A DNA stretch of 37,024 bases from Nocardioides sp. (GCF_025965415.1 NZ_JAOPWY010000069.1:1-37024); one strand, 5' to 3'. Numbered from the stretch's first letter, positions 25,496-35,290 are shown. Notes: generated from the letters alone by a model not told the origin. Made by a program: numbers and translations.

Positions 25496-28126
25496 ATGAG
25501 CGACCCTTCCCCCACCCCGGCCCCCGAGACCGCGCCCGTGCCCCAGCTCACCCGGTGGCAGGCCTTCCGCCGAGCCCCGCGCGCGGTGCGCTGGACCGCA
25601 TGGACGGCACTCGGTCTCGTGGTGGTGCTCCTGCTCCTCGCGGCCGCCGTCGTGGGCGTCGTACGCCGACCGCTGCCGCAGACCAACGGCGAGATCGAGG
25701 TGCCGGGGCTGTCCGCGAGGGTCGAGGTGATCCGCGACGACCACGACATCCCACAGGTCTATGCCGACACCGATGCCGACCTGATGTTCGCGCAGGGCTA
25801 CGTCCACGCGCAGGAGCGGTTCTTCGAGATGGACTTCCGCCGCCACGTCACGGCCGGGCGGCTCTCGGAGATGTTCGGACCCGACACGCTCGACACCGAC
25901 AAGTTCATCCGCACGATGGGCTGGCGCCGGGTCGCGGAAGAGGAGTGGGCGCTCCTCGAGCCGGCCACGCGCGACGCGCTGACGTCGTACGCCGACGGGG
26001 TGAACGCCTACATCGAGGACCGCAGCCCGTCCGCGCTCGCGGCGGAGTACGCCGTGCTCGGCCTCACCGGCCTCGACTACACCCCCGAGGAGTGGGAGCC
26101 GGTCGACTCGCTGGCCTGGCTCAAGGCGATGGCGTGGGACCTGCGCGGCAACATGGACGCCGAGGTCGACCGGGTGCTGCTCTCGCTCGACCACTCCGCC
26201 GACGAGATCGCCGCGCTGTGGCCCGACTACCCCTACGCCGACCACCCGCCGATCGTCTCCGGGGGTGGGGTCGTCGACGGCGTCTTCGAGCAGAACGCGA
26301 CGGCCAACGGCACCCGCAACCCGCGCCGCCCGGCGTACCCCGAGGGCGTCGTCGCGGCGCTCGAGCGCGTGCAGGACAGCATCGAGGCGATGCCCGACCT
26401 CGTCGGCAAGGGCCGCGGGATCGGCAGCAACTCGTGGGTCGTGGACGGCGAGCACAGTGCGACCGGTGAGCCGCTGCTGGCCAACGACCCACACCTCGGC
26501 ATCAGCCAGCCGGGCATCTGGATGCAGATGGGGCTGCACTGCCGGGAGCAGACCGACGACTGCACCCTCGACACGTCCGGCTTCACCTTCTCCGGCGTGC
26601 CCGGCGTGATCATCGGCCACAACGCCGACATCGCCTGGGGCTTCACCAACCTCGGGCCCGACGTCACCGACCTCTACCTCGAGGAGACCGAGGGCGACGA
26701 CCGCTACGTCCGCGACGGCGAGTCGGAGCCGATGGAGGTCCGAACCGAGACCATCGGGGTGCGCGGCGAGGACGACGTCGAGCTCCGGGTCCGCGAGACG
26801 ACGCACGGGCCGCTGATCAGCGACGTGTCGTCGGAGTTCGCCACGGTCGGCGCCAACGCCCCGACCGACGAGCCCGGCGACCGTGGCAGCGGCTACGCCG
26901 TCGCGCTGGCGTGGACCGCCCTCGACCCCGCCCCCACCGCCGACGCGATCCTCGGGCTCAACCGGGCCTCCGACTGGGACGAGTTCCGCGAGGCCGCGGC
27001 CGAGTTCGCGGTGCCGGCGCAGAACCTCGTGTACGCCGACCGCGAGGGCCACATCGGCTACCAGGCGCCCGGCCGGATCCCGATCCGTCGCGCCGGCAAC
27101 GACGGCACGATGCCCGTCGAGGGGTGGATCAGCGCCAACGACTGGACCGGCGACTACATCCCCTTCGACGGCCTGCCGAGCGTCCTCGACCCCGAGGAGG
27201 GGTTCATCGTCACCGCCAACCAGGCGGTCATCGACGAGGACTACCCCTACCTCCTGACCCAGGACTGGGACTACGGCTACCGCTCGACCCGCATCCGCGA
27301 GGCGCTCACCGCCGAGGGCGAGCTGTCGGTCCAGGAGATGGCGACCCTGCAGCTGGACTCGACGAACCCGATGGCCGAGACGCTGGTGCCCTACCTCCTC
27401 GACGTCGACACCCTGCCCTCGCGCTACTACCGCAACGCCCAGAACCTGCTGCGCGACTGGGACTTCACCCAGCCGGCCGACAGCGCGCCGGCGGCCTACT
27501 TCAACGTCGTGTGGCGCAACCTGCTCGAGCTGACCTTCCACGACGACCTGCGCGAGCGCACCTGGCCCGACGGCGGCGACCGCTGGTTCGAGGTGGTCGG
27601 CACGATGCTGACCGAGCCCGCCGGACCGTGGTGGGACGACGCGGAGACCGATGAGGTCGAGACCCGCGACGACATCCTGCGCCAGGCGATGATCGAGGCC
27701 CGCGACGAGATGACCCGGCGCCAGGCACGCGACCCGAAGCGCTGGACGTGGGGCCACATCCACCGGATGAACCTCCACAACGCCACCCTCGGCGAGTCCG
27801 GCGTCGCGCCGATCGAGCGGCTCTTCAACCGCGACGGCTGGCAGGTCGGTGGCGGCTCCTCGATCGTCGCCGCGACCTCCTGGAACGCCGTCGACGGCTA
27901 CGAGGTCACTGCCGCGCCGTCGATGCGGATGGTCGTCTCGCTCGCCGACTGGGACGACTCGCGGTGGATCAACCTCACCGGCGTCTCCGGGCACCCGGCG
28001 TCGTCGCACTACTCCGACCAGACCGAGCTCTACGTCGACGGCGAGACGCTGCCCTGGGCCTACAGCCGCGAGGCCGTCGAGGCCGCGGCCGACGACACGC
28101 TGGTGCTGGTGCCCTCCGCTGGTTGA
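25496..28126 (+). CDS. penicillin acylase family protein (Ntn hydrolase)
   Basis: An 876-residue amidase precursor of the penicillin G acylase/acyl-homoserine-lactone acylase family. One TM helix (about 39-62) anchors or exports it. The domain order is alpha part (IRDDHDIPQVYADTDADLMFAQGYVHAQERFFEMDFRRHVTAGRLSE), then the autoprocessing site GIGSNSW with nucleophile Ser311 at the new beta-chain N-terminus, then NDPHLGISQPGIW and HNADIAWGFTN. Natural substrate not predictable. The stop codon TGA is the one carried by the inverted repeat at 28116. CACAAT at 25480 suggests a start close to the ATG. Confidence 0.93.
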   Translation: MSDPSPTPAPETAPVPQLTRWQAFRRAPRAVRWTAWTALGLVVVLLLLAAAVVGVVRRPLPQTNGEIEVPGLSARVEVIRDDHDIPQVYADTDADLMFAQGYVHAQERFFEMDFRRHVTAGRLSEMFGPDTLDTDKFIRTMGWRRVAEEEWALLEPATRDALTSYADGVNAYIEDRSPSALAAEYAVLGLTGLDYTPEEWEPVDSLAWLKAMAWDLRGNMDAEVDRVLLSLDHSADEIAALWPDYPYADHPPIVSGGGVVDGVFEQNATANGTRNPRRPAYPEGVVAALERVQDSIEAMPDLVGKGRGIGSNSWVVDGEHSATGEPLLANDPHLGISQPGIWMQMGLHCREQTDDCTLDTSGFTFSGVPGVIIGHNADIAWGFTNLGPDVTDLYLEETEGDDRYVRDGESEPMEVRTETIGVRGEDDVELRVRETTHGPLISDVSSEFATVGANAPTDEPGDRGSGYAVALAWTALDPAPTADAILGLNRASDWDEFREAAAEFAVPAQNLVYADREGHIGYQAPGRIPIRRAGNDGTMPVEGWISANDWTGDYIPFDGLPSVLDPEEGFIVTANQAVIDEDYPYLLTQDWDYGYRSTRIREALTAEGELSVQEMATLQLDSTNPMAETLVPYLLDVDTLPSRYYRNAQNLLRDWDFTQPADSAPAAYFNVVWRNLLELTFHDDLRERTWPDGGDRWFEVVGTMLTEPAGPWWDDAETDEVETRDDILRQAMIEARDEMTRRQARDPKRWTWGHIHRMNLHNATLGESGVAPIERLFNRDGWQVGGGSSIVAATSWNAVDGYEVTAAPSMRMVVSLADWDDSRWINLTGVSGHPASSHYSDQTELYVDGETLPWAYSREAVEAAADDTLVLVPSAG

Positions 28127-28205
28127 GCAGGGCCGCCCGGCCCGTGTCGAGACCAAGGCACCCTCGGTTTCGGCACGCTCCCTGCGCTCGCTGCTCAACC
28201 AGCGG
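28116..28205. repeat. 90-bp inverted-repeat element at a convergent gene junction
   Basis: Arms of 39-40 bp (28116-28154 and 28166-28205) around an 11-nt loop. Outer ends CCGCTGGTTGAGCAG and CTGCTCAACCAGCGG are perfect complements; inner ends are GTGTCGAGACC and GGTTTCGGCAC. Related to 18844-18912. GGTTGA in each arm is the last codon and stop of the acylase (plus) and of the cyclo-ligase (minus). Confidence 0.9.
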
Positions 28206-28800
28206 GACGCAGCGCCACCACCCCGGCCGCAGTCAGCGCGAACCCCACGCGTACGTCGTGGGGCTCGGTCGGCACGGCCAGCCCCACCTCGTCGTCGTAC
28301 AGCACCACCGCGACCGGGGTCCCGGCCGGCACCCGCGCCAGCGCGCGGTCGTAGGACCCGCCGCCGCGGCCGAGCCGGTCGCCGGTGGGGGACACGGCGA
28401 GGCCCGGCACGAGCACGACGTCGGCGGTGGCCACCGCCTCGACGCCGAGCCGGGCGCCCACGGGCTCGAACAGCCCACGCGGGGCCCGCGCCAGCGACGC
28501 GGGGCCGGTGTAGACGGCCCAGTCGAGGTCGTTGTCGGGACGCAGCACGGGCACCAGCACCCGCTTGCCCGCGGCCACCAGCTCATCGAGCAGCAGGCCG
28601 GTGCCGGGTTCGCTGCCGACGGAGACGTAGGCCGCGACGGTGGCGGCGTCCCGCACCCCCGCCCAGGCCGGAGCGACCCGCGAGACGGACGCCGCGAACT
28701 CCGCGGCGGCCTCGAGCGGACGACGCCGACGCGCGGCCAGCACCTGGTCCCGCCAGGCGGACTTCGCCGATGACTTGTCCCCGCCCACTGACGCGCCCAC
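28195..28800 (-). CDS. 5-formyltetrahydrofolate cyclo-ligase
   Basis: Converts 5-formyl-THF and ATP to 5,10-methenyl-THF (folate salvage). 201 residues, normal length; the ATP/folate signatures are KSAWRDQVLAARRRR, VLVPVLRPDNDLDWAVY, LVPGLAVSPTGDRLGRGGGSYDRAL (the GxGGGxYD loop at 144-151) and the C-terminal EPHDVRVGFAL. Start is GTG at 28800; TAGGCT ends 6 nt before it on the minus strand (leaderless). It is divergent from UGPase by only 22 bp. Its stop lies inside the inverted repeat. Confidence 0.94.
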   Translation of the reverse strand: MGASVGGDKSSAKSAWRDQVLAARRRRPLEAAAEFAASVSRVAPAWAGVRDAATVAAYVSVGSEPGTGLLLDELVAAGKRVLVPVLRPDNDLDWAVYTGPASLARAPRGLFEPVGARLGVEAVATADVVLVPGLAVSPTGDRLGRGGGSYDRALARVPAGTPVAVVLYDDEVGLAVPTEPHDVRVGFALTAAGVVALRPAG

Positions 28801-28816
28801 GTCCTCAGCCTACGAT
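28788..28816 (+). promoter_or_regulatory. leaderless promoter of the UGPase-moeA operon
   Basis: CTGACG at 28788-28793 and TACGAT at 28811-28816, 17-bp spacer; the ATG at 28823 is 6 nt after the -10. The -35 lies inside the divergent cyclo-ligase gene. Confidence 0.7.
28807..28812 (-). promoter_or_regulatory. -10 box of the cyclo-ligase gene
   Basis: TAGGCT on the minus strand, 6 nt before the GTG at 28800. It overlaps the plus-strand TACGAT by 2 bp. Confidence 0.6.
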
Positions 28817-28822
28817 CGAACC

Positions 28823-30226
28823 ATGGCAAGCAAGGGCACTGCTCACGGCCTCGACCTCGCGCGCACGAAGATGCGCGACGCCGGGGTGGACGAGGTCGCG
28901 ATCGACACGTTCGCGCACTACTACCGGCTCCTCGAGCACGGCGAGACCGGCATGATCGCCGAGGACTCCATCGAGCCGCTCGACATGGAGTCGCTGACCG
29001 ACGTCGAGGTGGCCGACGACGTCGCCGCCGCAGCGATCCGGCAGACCGCCGTCATCAAGCTCAACGGCGGCCTCGGCACGTCGATGGGCATGGAGCGCGC
29101 CAAGTCGCTGCTCTGCGTGCGCCGCGGGCTCAGCTTCCTCGACATCATCGCCCGGCAGGTGCTGCACCTCCGCAAGGAGTACGACGCCACGCTGCCGCTG
29201 CTGTTCATGAACTCGTTCCGCACCTCGGCCGACACCATGGCCGCGCTCGCCCGCTACGACGAGCTGCCGGTCGACGGCCTCCCGCTGGAGTTCCTGCAGA
29301 ACAAGGAACCCAAGCTCCTCGTCGCCGACCTGCTCCCGGCCGCCTACCCCAAGGCGCCCGACCTGGAGTGGTGCCCGCCCGGCCACGGCGACATCTACAC
29401 CGCGCTGCGCGGGACCGGCCTGCTGGCGCGGCTGCTCGACGCCGGCTACCGCTACGTCTTCGTCTCCAACTCCGACAACCTCGGTGCCGTGCCCGACGCG
29501 CGCGTCGCCGGCTGGTTCGCCGACAGCGGTGCGCCGTTCGCCATCGAGGCCGTGCGGCGTACGCCGTCCGACCGCAAGGGCGGCCACTTCGCCCGCCGCA
29601 AGGCCGACGGCCGCATCGTGCTCCGCGAGTCCGCGCAGACGCTGGACGCCGACAAGGACGCACTCGCCGACCTCAGCCGCCACAAGTACGCCTCCACCAA
29701 CAACCTCTGGTTCGACCTGCAGGCGATGGTCGAGGCGCTCGACGCGCGCGGCGGCATCCTCGGCCTCCCGCTGATCCGCAACGTCAAGACTCTCGACCCG
29801 GGGGACCCGTCCACGCCGAAGGTCATCCAGATCGAGACGGCGATGGGGGCCGCGATCGAGGTCTTCGAGGGCGCCCGCACCATCGAGGTCGGTCGCGACC
29901 GCTTCGTGCCGGTCAAGACGACCGACGACCTGCTGGTGCTGCGTTCCGACGTCTACGACCTGGGCAAGGACTTCGTGCTCGACCAGGCCGGCGAGGAGAT
30001 CCCCTTCGTCTCGCTCGACGGCGAGTTCTACAAGCTGGTCGGCGACTTCGACAAGCGGTTCCCCGAGGGCGCCCCGTCGCTGCGCGAGGCCGAGTCGTTC
30101 ACCGTCGAGGGCGACTGGACCTTCGGCCGCGGCGTACGCGTCGTCGGCGAGGTCGCGCTCGCCTCCTCCGCCGCGCAGCGCGTCGAGGGCGGCGCCGTCC
30201 TCAGCGAGCAGGACCAGGATGGCTGA
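28823..30226 (+). CDS. UTP-glucose-1-phosphate uridylyltransferase, eukaryotic type
   Basis: Makes UDP-glucose from UTP and glucose-1-phosphate for glycans and trehalose. The 467-residue protein has the UGP1-type nucleotide loop KLNGGLGTSMGMERAKS (79-95), LLFMNSFRTSADT, EFLQNKEPKL, PPGHGDIYTAL, YVFVSNSDNLGA and RFVPVKTTDDLLVLRSD, not the shorter bacterial GalU sequence. A left-handed helix is at the C-terminus. Its last 8 bp overlap moeA. The order UGPase/galU-moeA-rimJ-membrane protein is recalled from mycobacteria and corynebacteria. Confidence 0.95.
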   Translation: MASKGTAHGLDLARTKMRDAGVDEVAIDTFAHYYRLLEHGETGMIAEDSIEPLDMESLTDVEVADDVAAAAIRQTAVIKLNGGLGTSMGMERAKSLLCVRRGLSFLDIIARQVLHLRKEYDATLPLLFMNSFRTSADTMAALARYDELPVDGLPLEFLQNKEPKLLVADLLPAAYPKAPDLEWCPPGHGDIYTALRGTGLLARLLDAGYRYVFVSNSDNLGAVPDARVAGWFADSGAPFAIEAVRRTPSDRKGGHFARRKADGRIVLRESAQTLDADKDALADLSRHKYASTNNLWFDLQAMVEALDARGGILGLPLIRNVKTLDPGDPSTPKVIQIETAMGAAIEVFEGARTIEVGRDRFVPVKTTDDLLVLRSDVYDLGKDFVLDQAGEEIPFVSLDGEFYKLVGDFDKRFPEGAPSLREAESFTVEGDWTFGRGVRVVGEVALASSAAQRVEGGAVLSEQDQDG

Positions 30227-31459
30227 CCCGCTGCCCGGCCTGCTGCCGGTGGCCGACTACGTCGAGCGCATCCTCGCCACGGTCTCCCCGCTGCACGCGT
30301 TCCAGCAGCCGCTGATGGAGGCCCTCGGCCTCGCGCTGGCCGAGGACGTGGTGGCCCCGATCTCCCTGCCGAGCTTCGACAACTCCGGCATGGACGGCTA
30401 CGCCGTGGTCGCCGAGGACGTCGCCGGTGCGACCGAGGCGTCGCCGGTGGTGCTGCCGGTCGTCGGCGAGATCGGCGCCGGCCAGTCCTCGATCCTCGCG
30501 CTGTCGCCCGGCACCGCGGTCAAGATCATGACCGGGGCACCGGTGCCGGCGGGCGCGACCACCGTCGTCCCCTACGAGTGGACCGACCGCGGGGTGGCGC
30601 AGGTGCGCATCGCCCGCGCCGCCGTCCCCGGCCAGCACATCCGGCCGACCGGCGACGACATCTCCGAGGGCGACATGCTGCTCGAGGAGGGCACCGTCCT
30701 GGGCCCGCGGCAGCTCGGCATGCTCGCCGCCGTCGGGCGCGCCACCGTCCGCACGCGGCCGCGTCCCCGGGTCGTGGTCATCTCCACCGGCTCCGAGCTG
30801 CGTGACCCCGGGACCCCGCTGGGCCACGACTCGATCTACGACGGCAACTCCTACCTCCTCGCCGCCGCGGCGCGCGCCGCCGGTGCGATCGCCTACCGGG
30901 TCGGCATCGTGCCCGACGAGTCGCACGCCTTCACCGAGGCGCTGAGCGACCAGCTGGTCCGCGCCGACCTGGTCGTCACGAGCGGGGGAGTGAGCGAGGG
31001 CGACTTCGACGTCGTCAAGGAGTCGCTGTCCCACCACGGCTCGATGTGGTTCGGCGGCGTCGGCATGCAGCCCGGCAAGCCGCAGGGCTTCGGCACCGTC
31101 GGCGAGGACGACACCCCGGTCTTCACGCTGCCCGGCAACCCCGTCTCCTCCTACGTCTCCTTCGAGATGTTCGTGCTGCCCGCGATCCGCCGGATGATGG
31201 GCAAGCTCCCCTACGTCCGCCCGACCTCCCGCGCCCGCCTCACCCACGGGCTCTCCTCGCCCGGTGGCAAGGTGCAGCTGGTGCGCGGCCTCTACGAGAC
31301 CGACGGCGGCGGCACCTTCGTGTCACCGGTCGGCGGCCACGGCTCCCACCTGATCGGCGACCTCGCGGCCGCCAACTGCCTGATCGAGGTGGCGGCCGAC
31401 GTCACCGCGATCCAGGCCGGGGAGATGGTCGCGATCCGCAAGCTCGACGAGGAGTTCTG

Positions 31460-31460
<1 letters not shown>
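30219..31460 (+). CDS. MoeA/Glp family molybdopterin molybdotransferase-like protein
   Basis: 413 residues, gephyrin E-domain-like. Family residues are visible: SFDNSGMDGYAV with Asp59, GAPVPAGATTVVPYE, SGGVSEGDFDVVKE and LPGNPVSSYVSFEMFV. The classical role is insertion of Mo into adenylylated molybdopterin. In Corynebacterium the homologue at this position, Glp, binds FtsZ and the membrane protein GlpR in cell division. Here the next genes are moaC and moaB, so it may serve either or both roles. It overlaps UGPase by 8 bp and moaC by TGATG. Confidence 0.92.
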
Positions 31461-31926
<466 letters not shown>

Positions 31927-31930
<4 letters not shown>

Positions 31931-32403
31931 GCCTGCCCGCCGCCGTGGTGGTCGCGTCCAACCGCGCCGCCGCCCGGGTCTACGCCGACGAGACCGGCCC
32001 GCTGATCGTCGGATGGCTCCGCGAGCAGGGCTTCGACTGCGACGAGCCGACCGTCGTCCCCGACGGCGACCCGGTGCGCGAGGCGATCGCCGCCGCGGTC
32101 GCCGCCGGAGCCCGCGTCGTGCTCACCACCGGCGGCACCGGGCTCACCCCGACCGACCGGACCCCCGAGGCCACCGCCCCGCTCCTCGACCGCCAGGTGC
32201 CCGGCATCGCCGAGGCGATCCGCGCCGCGGGGGTCGCCCAGGGCATCCCGACCGCGATGCTCTCGCGGGGTCTCGCCGGCATCGCCGGCGACTGCCTGGT
32301 GGTCAACCTCCCCGGCTCGCGCGGCGGCGTGAAGGACGGCCTCGGCGTCCTCGAGCCCGTGCTCCGCCACGCGGTGGAGCAGGTCGTCGGGAGCGACCAC
32401 TGA
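31927..32403 (+). CDS. MogA/MoaB-type molybdopterin adenylyltransferase
   Basis: 158 residues; expected to adenylylate molybdopterin before MoeA acts. The TTGGTGLTPTDRTPEAT loop and LPGSRGGVKDGL are diagnostic. It joins moaC by ATGA. The name moaB or mog cannot be decided from sequence alone. Confidence 0.92.
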
Positions 32404-32416
32404 ACGCGGTGCCCCG

Positions 32417-33022
32417 GTGAGCGCTCCGGGCTGGCCCGCGCGGCTGGAGTCGCAGGGCGTGGTGATCCGGTCGCTGCGCAGGTCCGACGCCGACACCTGG
32501 CAGGCCGTGCGCGCACGCAACCACGGCTGGCTGCAGCCCTGGGACGCGACCGTCCCGCCCGGCGCCTCGCCGCGCCCGTCGTCGTACAAGATGGTCGTGC
32601 GCTCCCTGCTCCGCCAGGCCAAGCAGGGCCAGTGCCTGCCCTTCGTCGTGGAGGTGGACGGGCGCTTCGTCGGGCAAGTGACCGTCAGCAACGTGGCCCG
32701 CGGCTCGGCCCAGTGGGCGTCGATCGGCTACTGGATCGCCGCGGAGGCGAGCGGACGCGGCATCATGCCGCGCGCGGTCGCGATGGTCATCGACCACTGC
32801 TTCGGCCCGGTCGGGCTGCACCGCGTCGAGATCTGCGTGCGTCCGGAGAACACCAACTCGCTGCGCGTCGTGGAGAAGCTCGGACTGGAGCAGGTCGGCT
32901 ACGCGCCCCGGTTCCTCCACATCGACGGCGCCTGGCGCGACCACCGGATCTTCGCGGTGACCATGGAGGAGTGCCCCGGAGGTGTCACCGCGCGGCTGGC
33001 GACACACCAGTCACACCAGTAG
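32417..33022 (+). CDS. RimJ/RimL-type GNAT acetyltransferase
   Basis: A 201-residue acetyltransferase similar to ribosomal-protein N-terminal acetylases. The N-terminal LRRSDADTWQAVRARNHGWLQPWDAT and the CoA motif IGYWIAAEASGRGIMPRAVAMVIDHCF, then VRPENTNSLRVVEKLGLEQVGYA, are typical. GTG start 13 nt after moaB. In mycobacteria the corresponding gene (Rv0995) lies in the same place. Actual substrate unknown. Confidence 0.92.
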   Translation: MSAPGWPARLESQGVVIRSLRRSDADTWQAVRARNHGWLQPWDATVPPGASPRPSSYKMVVRSLLRQAKQGQCLPFVVEVDGRFVGQVTVSNVARGSAQWASIGYWIAAEASGRGIMPRAVAMVIDHCFGPVGLHRVEICVRPENTNSLRVVEKLGLEQVGYAPRFLHIDGAWRDHRIFAVTMEECPGGVTARLATHQSHQ

Positions 33023-33082
33023 TTCTGCGACACACCACTTGACATCCGCCCCGCGCCCGCTCGGCGCTCATACTCTTCGAGC

Positions 33083-33967
33083 GTGGACCTGAGCGCTCTC
33101 ATCTTCGTCGCCCTTGCCGTGGCGTGGGCCGTCTACCTGATCCCCAAGGCCCTCAAGCACCACGACGAAGTCGTCCGCAGCCGCTCGGTCGAGAAGTTCT
33201 CGCACACCATGCGCGTCCTGGCCCGGCGCGAGCCGGTCGACCGGCGCAACGCGCGCCTCGTCGTGTCGCCGATCCGGGCGTCCCTGCGCCCGCCGGTGGA
33301 GACCAAGGCCCATGCCGTCCCGGAGCCCGTCGCCGCGGCCCCGACCATCGCGGCCCCGACCCCAGCGCGTCGCACCACCACGCCGCAGGTCGAGCGTGCC
33401 TCCGCGCGCCGGGCCGCGCGCCGGCGCCGCAACGTCCTCGGCCTGATCACCCTCGCCAACGCCGTCGTGGTCGGTCTGGCCGCGGCCTCCGTCGTCGCCT
33501 GGCCCTGGGTGGCCGCACCGGCCGGCCTGCTCGTCGCCTGGCTGGTGGCCTGCCGCCTCTCCGTGCGCGCCGAGCGGCACCAGCGCGCGGCCATCGAGAT
33601 CGGCTTCCCCCCGCTGCTCGACGAGGAGCGTGACGACGTCGAGCTCACCGGCGAGATGCCGGCGATGCCTCCCCAGCCGCGCATCCCCGCCGCACCAGCG
33701 GAGACCTCCCCTGCGGCCGCGTCCCCGGCCGTGGTGACCGGTGAGATCCCCGTCGTCGGTGGGTGGGACATGGTGCCCACCACGCTGCCGACCTACGTCA
33801 ACAAGACCGCCGCCCAGCGGCGTACGGTCTCGACGATCGACCTGGACTCCACGGGCGTGTGGTCCAGCGGTCGCAACGACGAGGACTCCGCCCTCGCCCG
33901 ATCCGCCGAGCAGTCCGCCAGGACGGCCCGAGACGCCGACGACGCCCGCCGCGCCAGCGGCGCCTGA
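33083..33967 (+). CDS. conserved membrane protein, candidate GlpR (Rv0996-like)
   Basis: A 294-residue protein: TM helix at the very N-terminus (MDLSALIFVALAVAWAVYLIPKAL), a Pro/Ala-rich cytoplasmic segment with KHHDEVVRSRSVEKFSHTMRVLARR, a pair of TM helices (about 118-160), then a long cytoplasmic tail with Pro/Ala-rich and WDMVPTTLPTYVNKTAAQRRTVSTIDL segments. Its place after UGPase-moeA-rimJ matches Rv0996 and corynebacterial GlpR, the membrane receptor of the gephyrin-like Glp in cell division. TACTCT ends 6 nt before the GTG; a perfect TTGACA at 33039 is too far away (26 bp). Assignment rests on position and topology. Confidence 0.72.
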   Translation: MDLSALIFVALAVAWAVYLIPKALKHHDEVVRSRSVEKFSHTMRVLARREPVDRRNARLVVSPIRASLRPPVETKAHAVPEPVAAAPTIAAPTPARRTTTPQVERASARRAARRRRNVLGLITLANAVVVGLAAASVVAWPWVAAPAGLLVAWLVACRLSVRAERHQRAAIEIGFPPLLDEERDDVELTGEMPAMPPQPRIPAAPAETSPAAASPAVVTGEIPVVGGWDMVPTTLPTYVNKTAAQRRTVSTIDLDSTGVWSSGRNDEDSALARSAEQSARTARDADDARRASGA

Positions 33968-34047
33968 ACCACCTCGCCCGAGGACCGGGTCGATTCGATC
34001 CGGCCGGTCCTCCTCGTGTATCTTGGCGTCGCGCCGAAGAGGCGCGT

Positions 34048-34123
34048 GGGGGTGTGGCGCAGCTGGTAGCGCGTCTCGTTCGCATCGAGAAGGCCAGGGG
34101 TTCGAGTCCCCTCACCTCCACCA
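34048..34123 (+). tRNA. tRNA-Ala (anticodon CGC)
   Basis: Complete cloverleaf with encoded CCA: acceptor GGGGGTG/CACCTCC with the alanine identity pair G3-U70, anticodon stem TCTCG/CGAGA, loop TTCGCAT, T-arm AGGGG-TTCGAGT-CCCCT. Confidence 0.97.
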
Positions 34124-34129
34124 CACACC

Positions 34130-34161
34130 GACCGCCCGTCACCACCAGGTGACGGGCGGTC
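34130..34161. terminator. hairpin terminator after tRNA-Ala
   Basis: Perfect 14-bp stem (GACCGCCCGTCACC/GGTGACGGGCGGTC) with a 4-nt ACCA loop, no U-run. It lies 7 nt after the tRNA and 17 nt before the end of the convergent gene. Confidence 0.8.
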
Positions 34162-34177
34162 GTGCGTCTGCGGCTCG

Positions 34178-35290
34178 CTAGCCGGAGGGGACGGGAATGG
34201 TCCTCCCGTCGTCCCACGTGTTTCCCGACCAGACGTTGCCCGGCCTGGACGCCACGAAGTCGGTGATCGCGTTGCCACGGCCGCACCACCCGGACTCTCC
34301 ACGCTCGAAGACGTTGTCGATGAACCGGATGTCCCGGGCCCCGGCTGCGTACGGCTTCGACGCCGAGGAGCCGCCGTAGGCGCAGTACCAGGCCGGGCTG
34401 GCCTGGATCAGGTTGCCCTGGATCAGGTTGTTCTGCACCGGCGAGAAGTCCCCATAACCGGTCAGGGACGCCGAGCAGCCCGACGCGTCGCCTGACTTGC
34501 CGTCGTCACACGAGATCGTGTTGTGGATGTAGGTGGTGTTCATACCCATCCGCATGCCTGACATGTGGAGCGTGTTCGTCGGGTCGTCGAACTGCCCGTG
34601 GACGTAGGAGTCGCGCACCGTGCACCCGTCGTAGCAATTGACGCCGCGGTTGCCGCCGGTGACGTGCACCCGGGTCGCGACGAAGTTGGTCTCGCCGAGG
34701 CCGGTCCCGGGCCGATCGCCGACGTCGATCCGCGTGTCCTCCACGATCAGGTTGCCGCTGACGACACCGATCGAGCCGTTCACGCTGGAGCGCTTCACGG
34801 TCACGTTGGCCGCAGCGATCGTGAGGGAGCCGGTGATCTGCTTCGCGTCGATCACGGTGCCTGCGGTGGTGATCCGCATCGGACCCGCGTAGGGCGTGAG
34901 CGTGACGCCCGCGGGCACGCCAGTGTTGCTGGCGTCAGGGAAGCCGCCGGGCGTGGGGGTGGGTGTGGGGGTGGGTGTGGGTGTGGGTGTAGGGGTCTCG
35001 GTGGGTGTCGGGGTTTCGCTGGGGGTGGGTGTCCCGGTCGGGGTGGGTGTCTCAGTGGGGGTGGGTGTCTCGGTGGGGGCCGGCGTGGACGTCGGGACGG
35101 ACCCGTTCTCCAGCGCCGTGACGCGGTCCTCGAGCGCATCGACCCGGCGTTCGAGGGAGTCGCGCTCTGCACGCGGGGACTCATCGGCGCCGGAGCCCGG
35201 GGCGGACTGGGCGCCGACGGCGATGGCGGCCGCGGCGATCAGGCCGAGGACGAGCCCGGCGGGTCCGTATCGGCGAAGGGGAGTGTTCAT
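34178..35290 (-). CDS. secreted right-handed beta-helix protein with coiled coil and Thr-Pro linker
   Basis: A 370-residue exported protein. Signal peptide or anchor at 8-27; a short coiled coil at about 40-63 ([20 protein letters not shown]); a Thr-Pro linker at 66-114; then a parallel beta-helix domain with repeating V/I-x-N turns ([70 protein letters not shown]). Paired Cys suggest disulfides. Beta-helices often bind or cleave polysaccharides; no catalytic residues are identifiable. ATG at 35290 has GGAG 10 nt upstream. Confidence 0.82.
   Translation of the reverse strand: MNTPLRRYGPAGLVLGLIAAAAIAVGAQSAPGSGADESPRAERDSLERRVDALEDRVTALENGSVPTSTPAPTETPTPTETPTPTGTPTPSETPTPTETPTPTPTPTPTPTPTPGGFPDASNTGVPAGVTLTPYAGPMRITTAGTVIDAKQITGSLTIAAANVTVKRSSVNGSIGVVSGNLIVEDTRIDVGDRPGTGLGETNFVATRVHVTGGNRGVNCYDGCTVRDSYVHGQFDDPTNTLHMSGMRMGMNTTYIHNTISCDDGKSGDASGCSASLTGYGDFSPVQNNLIQGNLIQASPAWYCAYGGSSASKPYAAGARDIRFIDNVFERGESGWCGRGNAITDFVASRPGNVWSGNTWDDGRTIPVPSG
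34949..35095 (-). repeat. low-complexity region encoding the Thr-Pro linker
   Basis: Runs of GGGTGT-type units on the plus strand. Repeat slippage here would change linker length. Confidence 0.85.

Noticed and set aside
25496..28126. Dedicated quorum-quenching or beta-lactam defence gene
   Set aside because: The family is broad and no substrate-specific residues or neighbours support either role.
24809..28198. Open frame of 1129 codons on the minus strand opposite the penicillin acylase gene
   Set aside because: It is the antisense shadow of a GC-rich gene; the composition is Arg/Val/Gly/Asp/His-rich with no domain, and the plus strand has full acylase motifs.
33039..33044. Perfect TTGACA as -35 of the GlpR-like gene
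   Set aside because: Spacing to the likely -10 (33071) is 26 bp, too long for a normal promoter.
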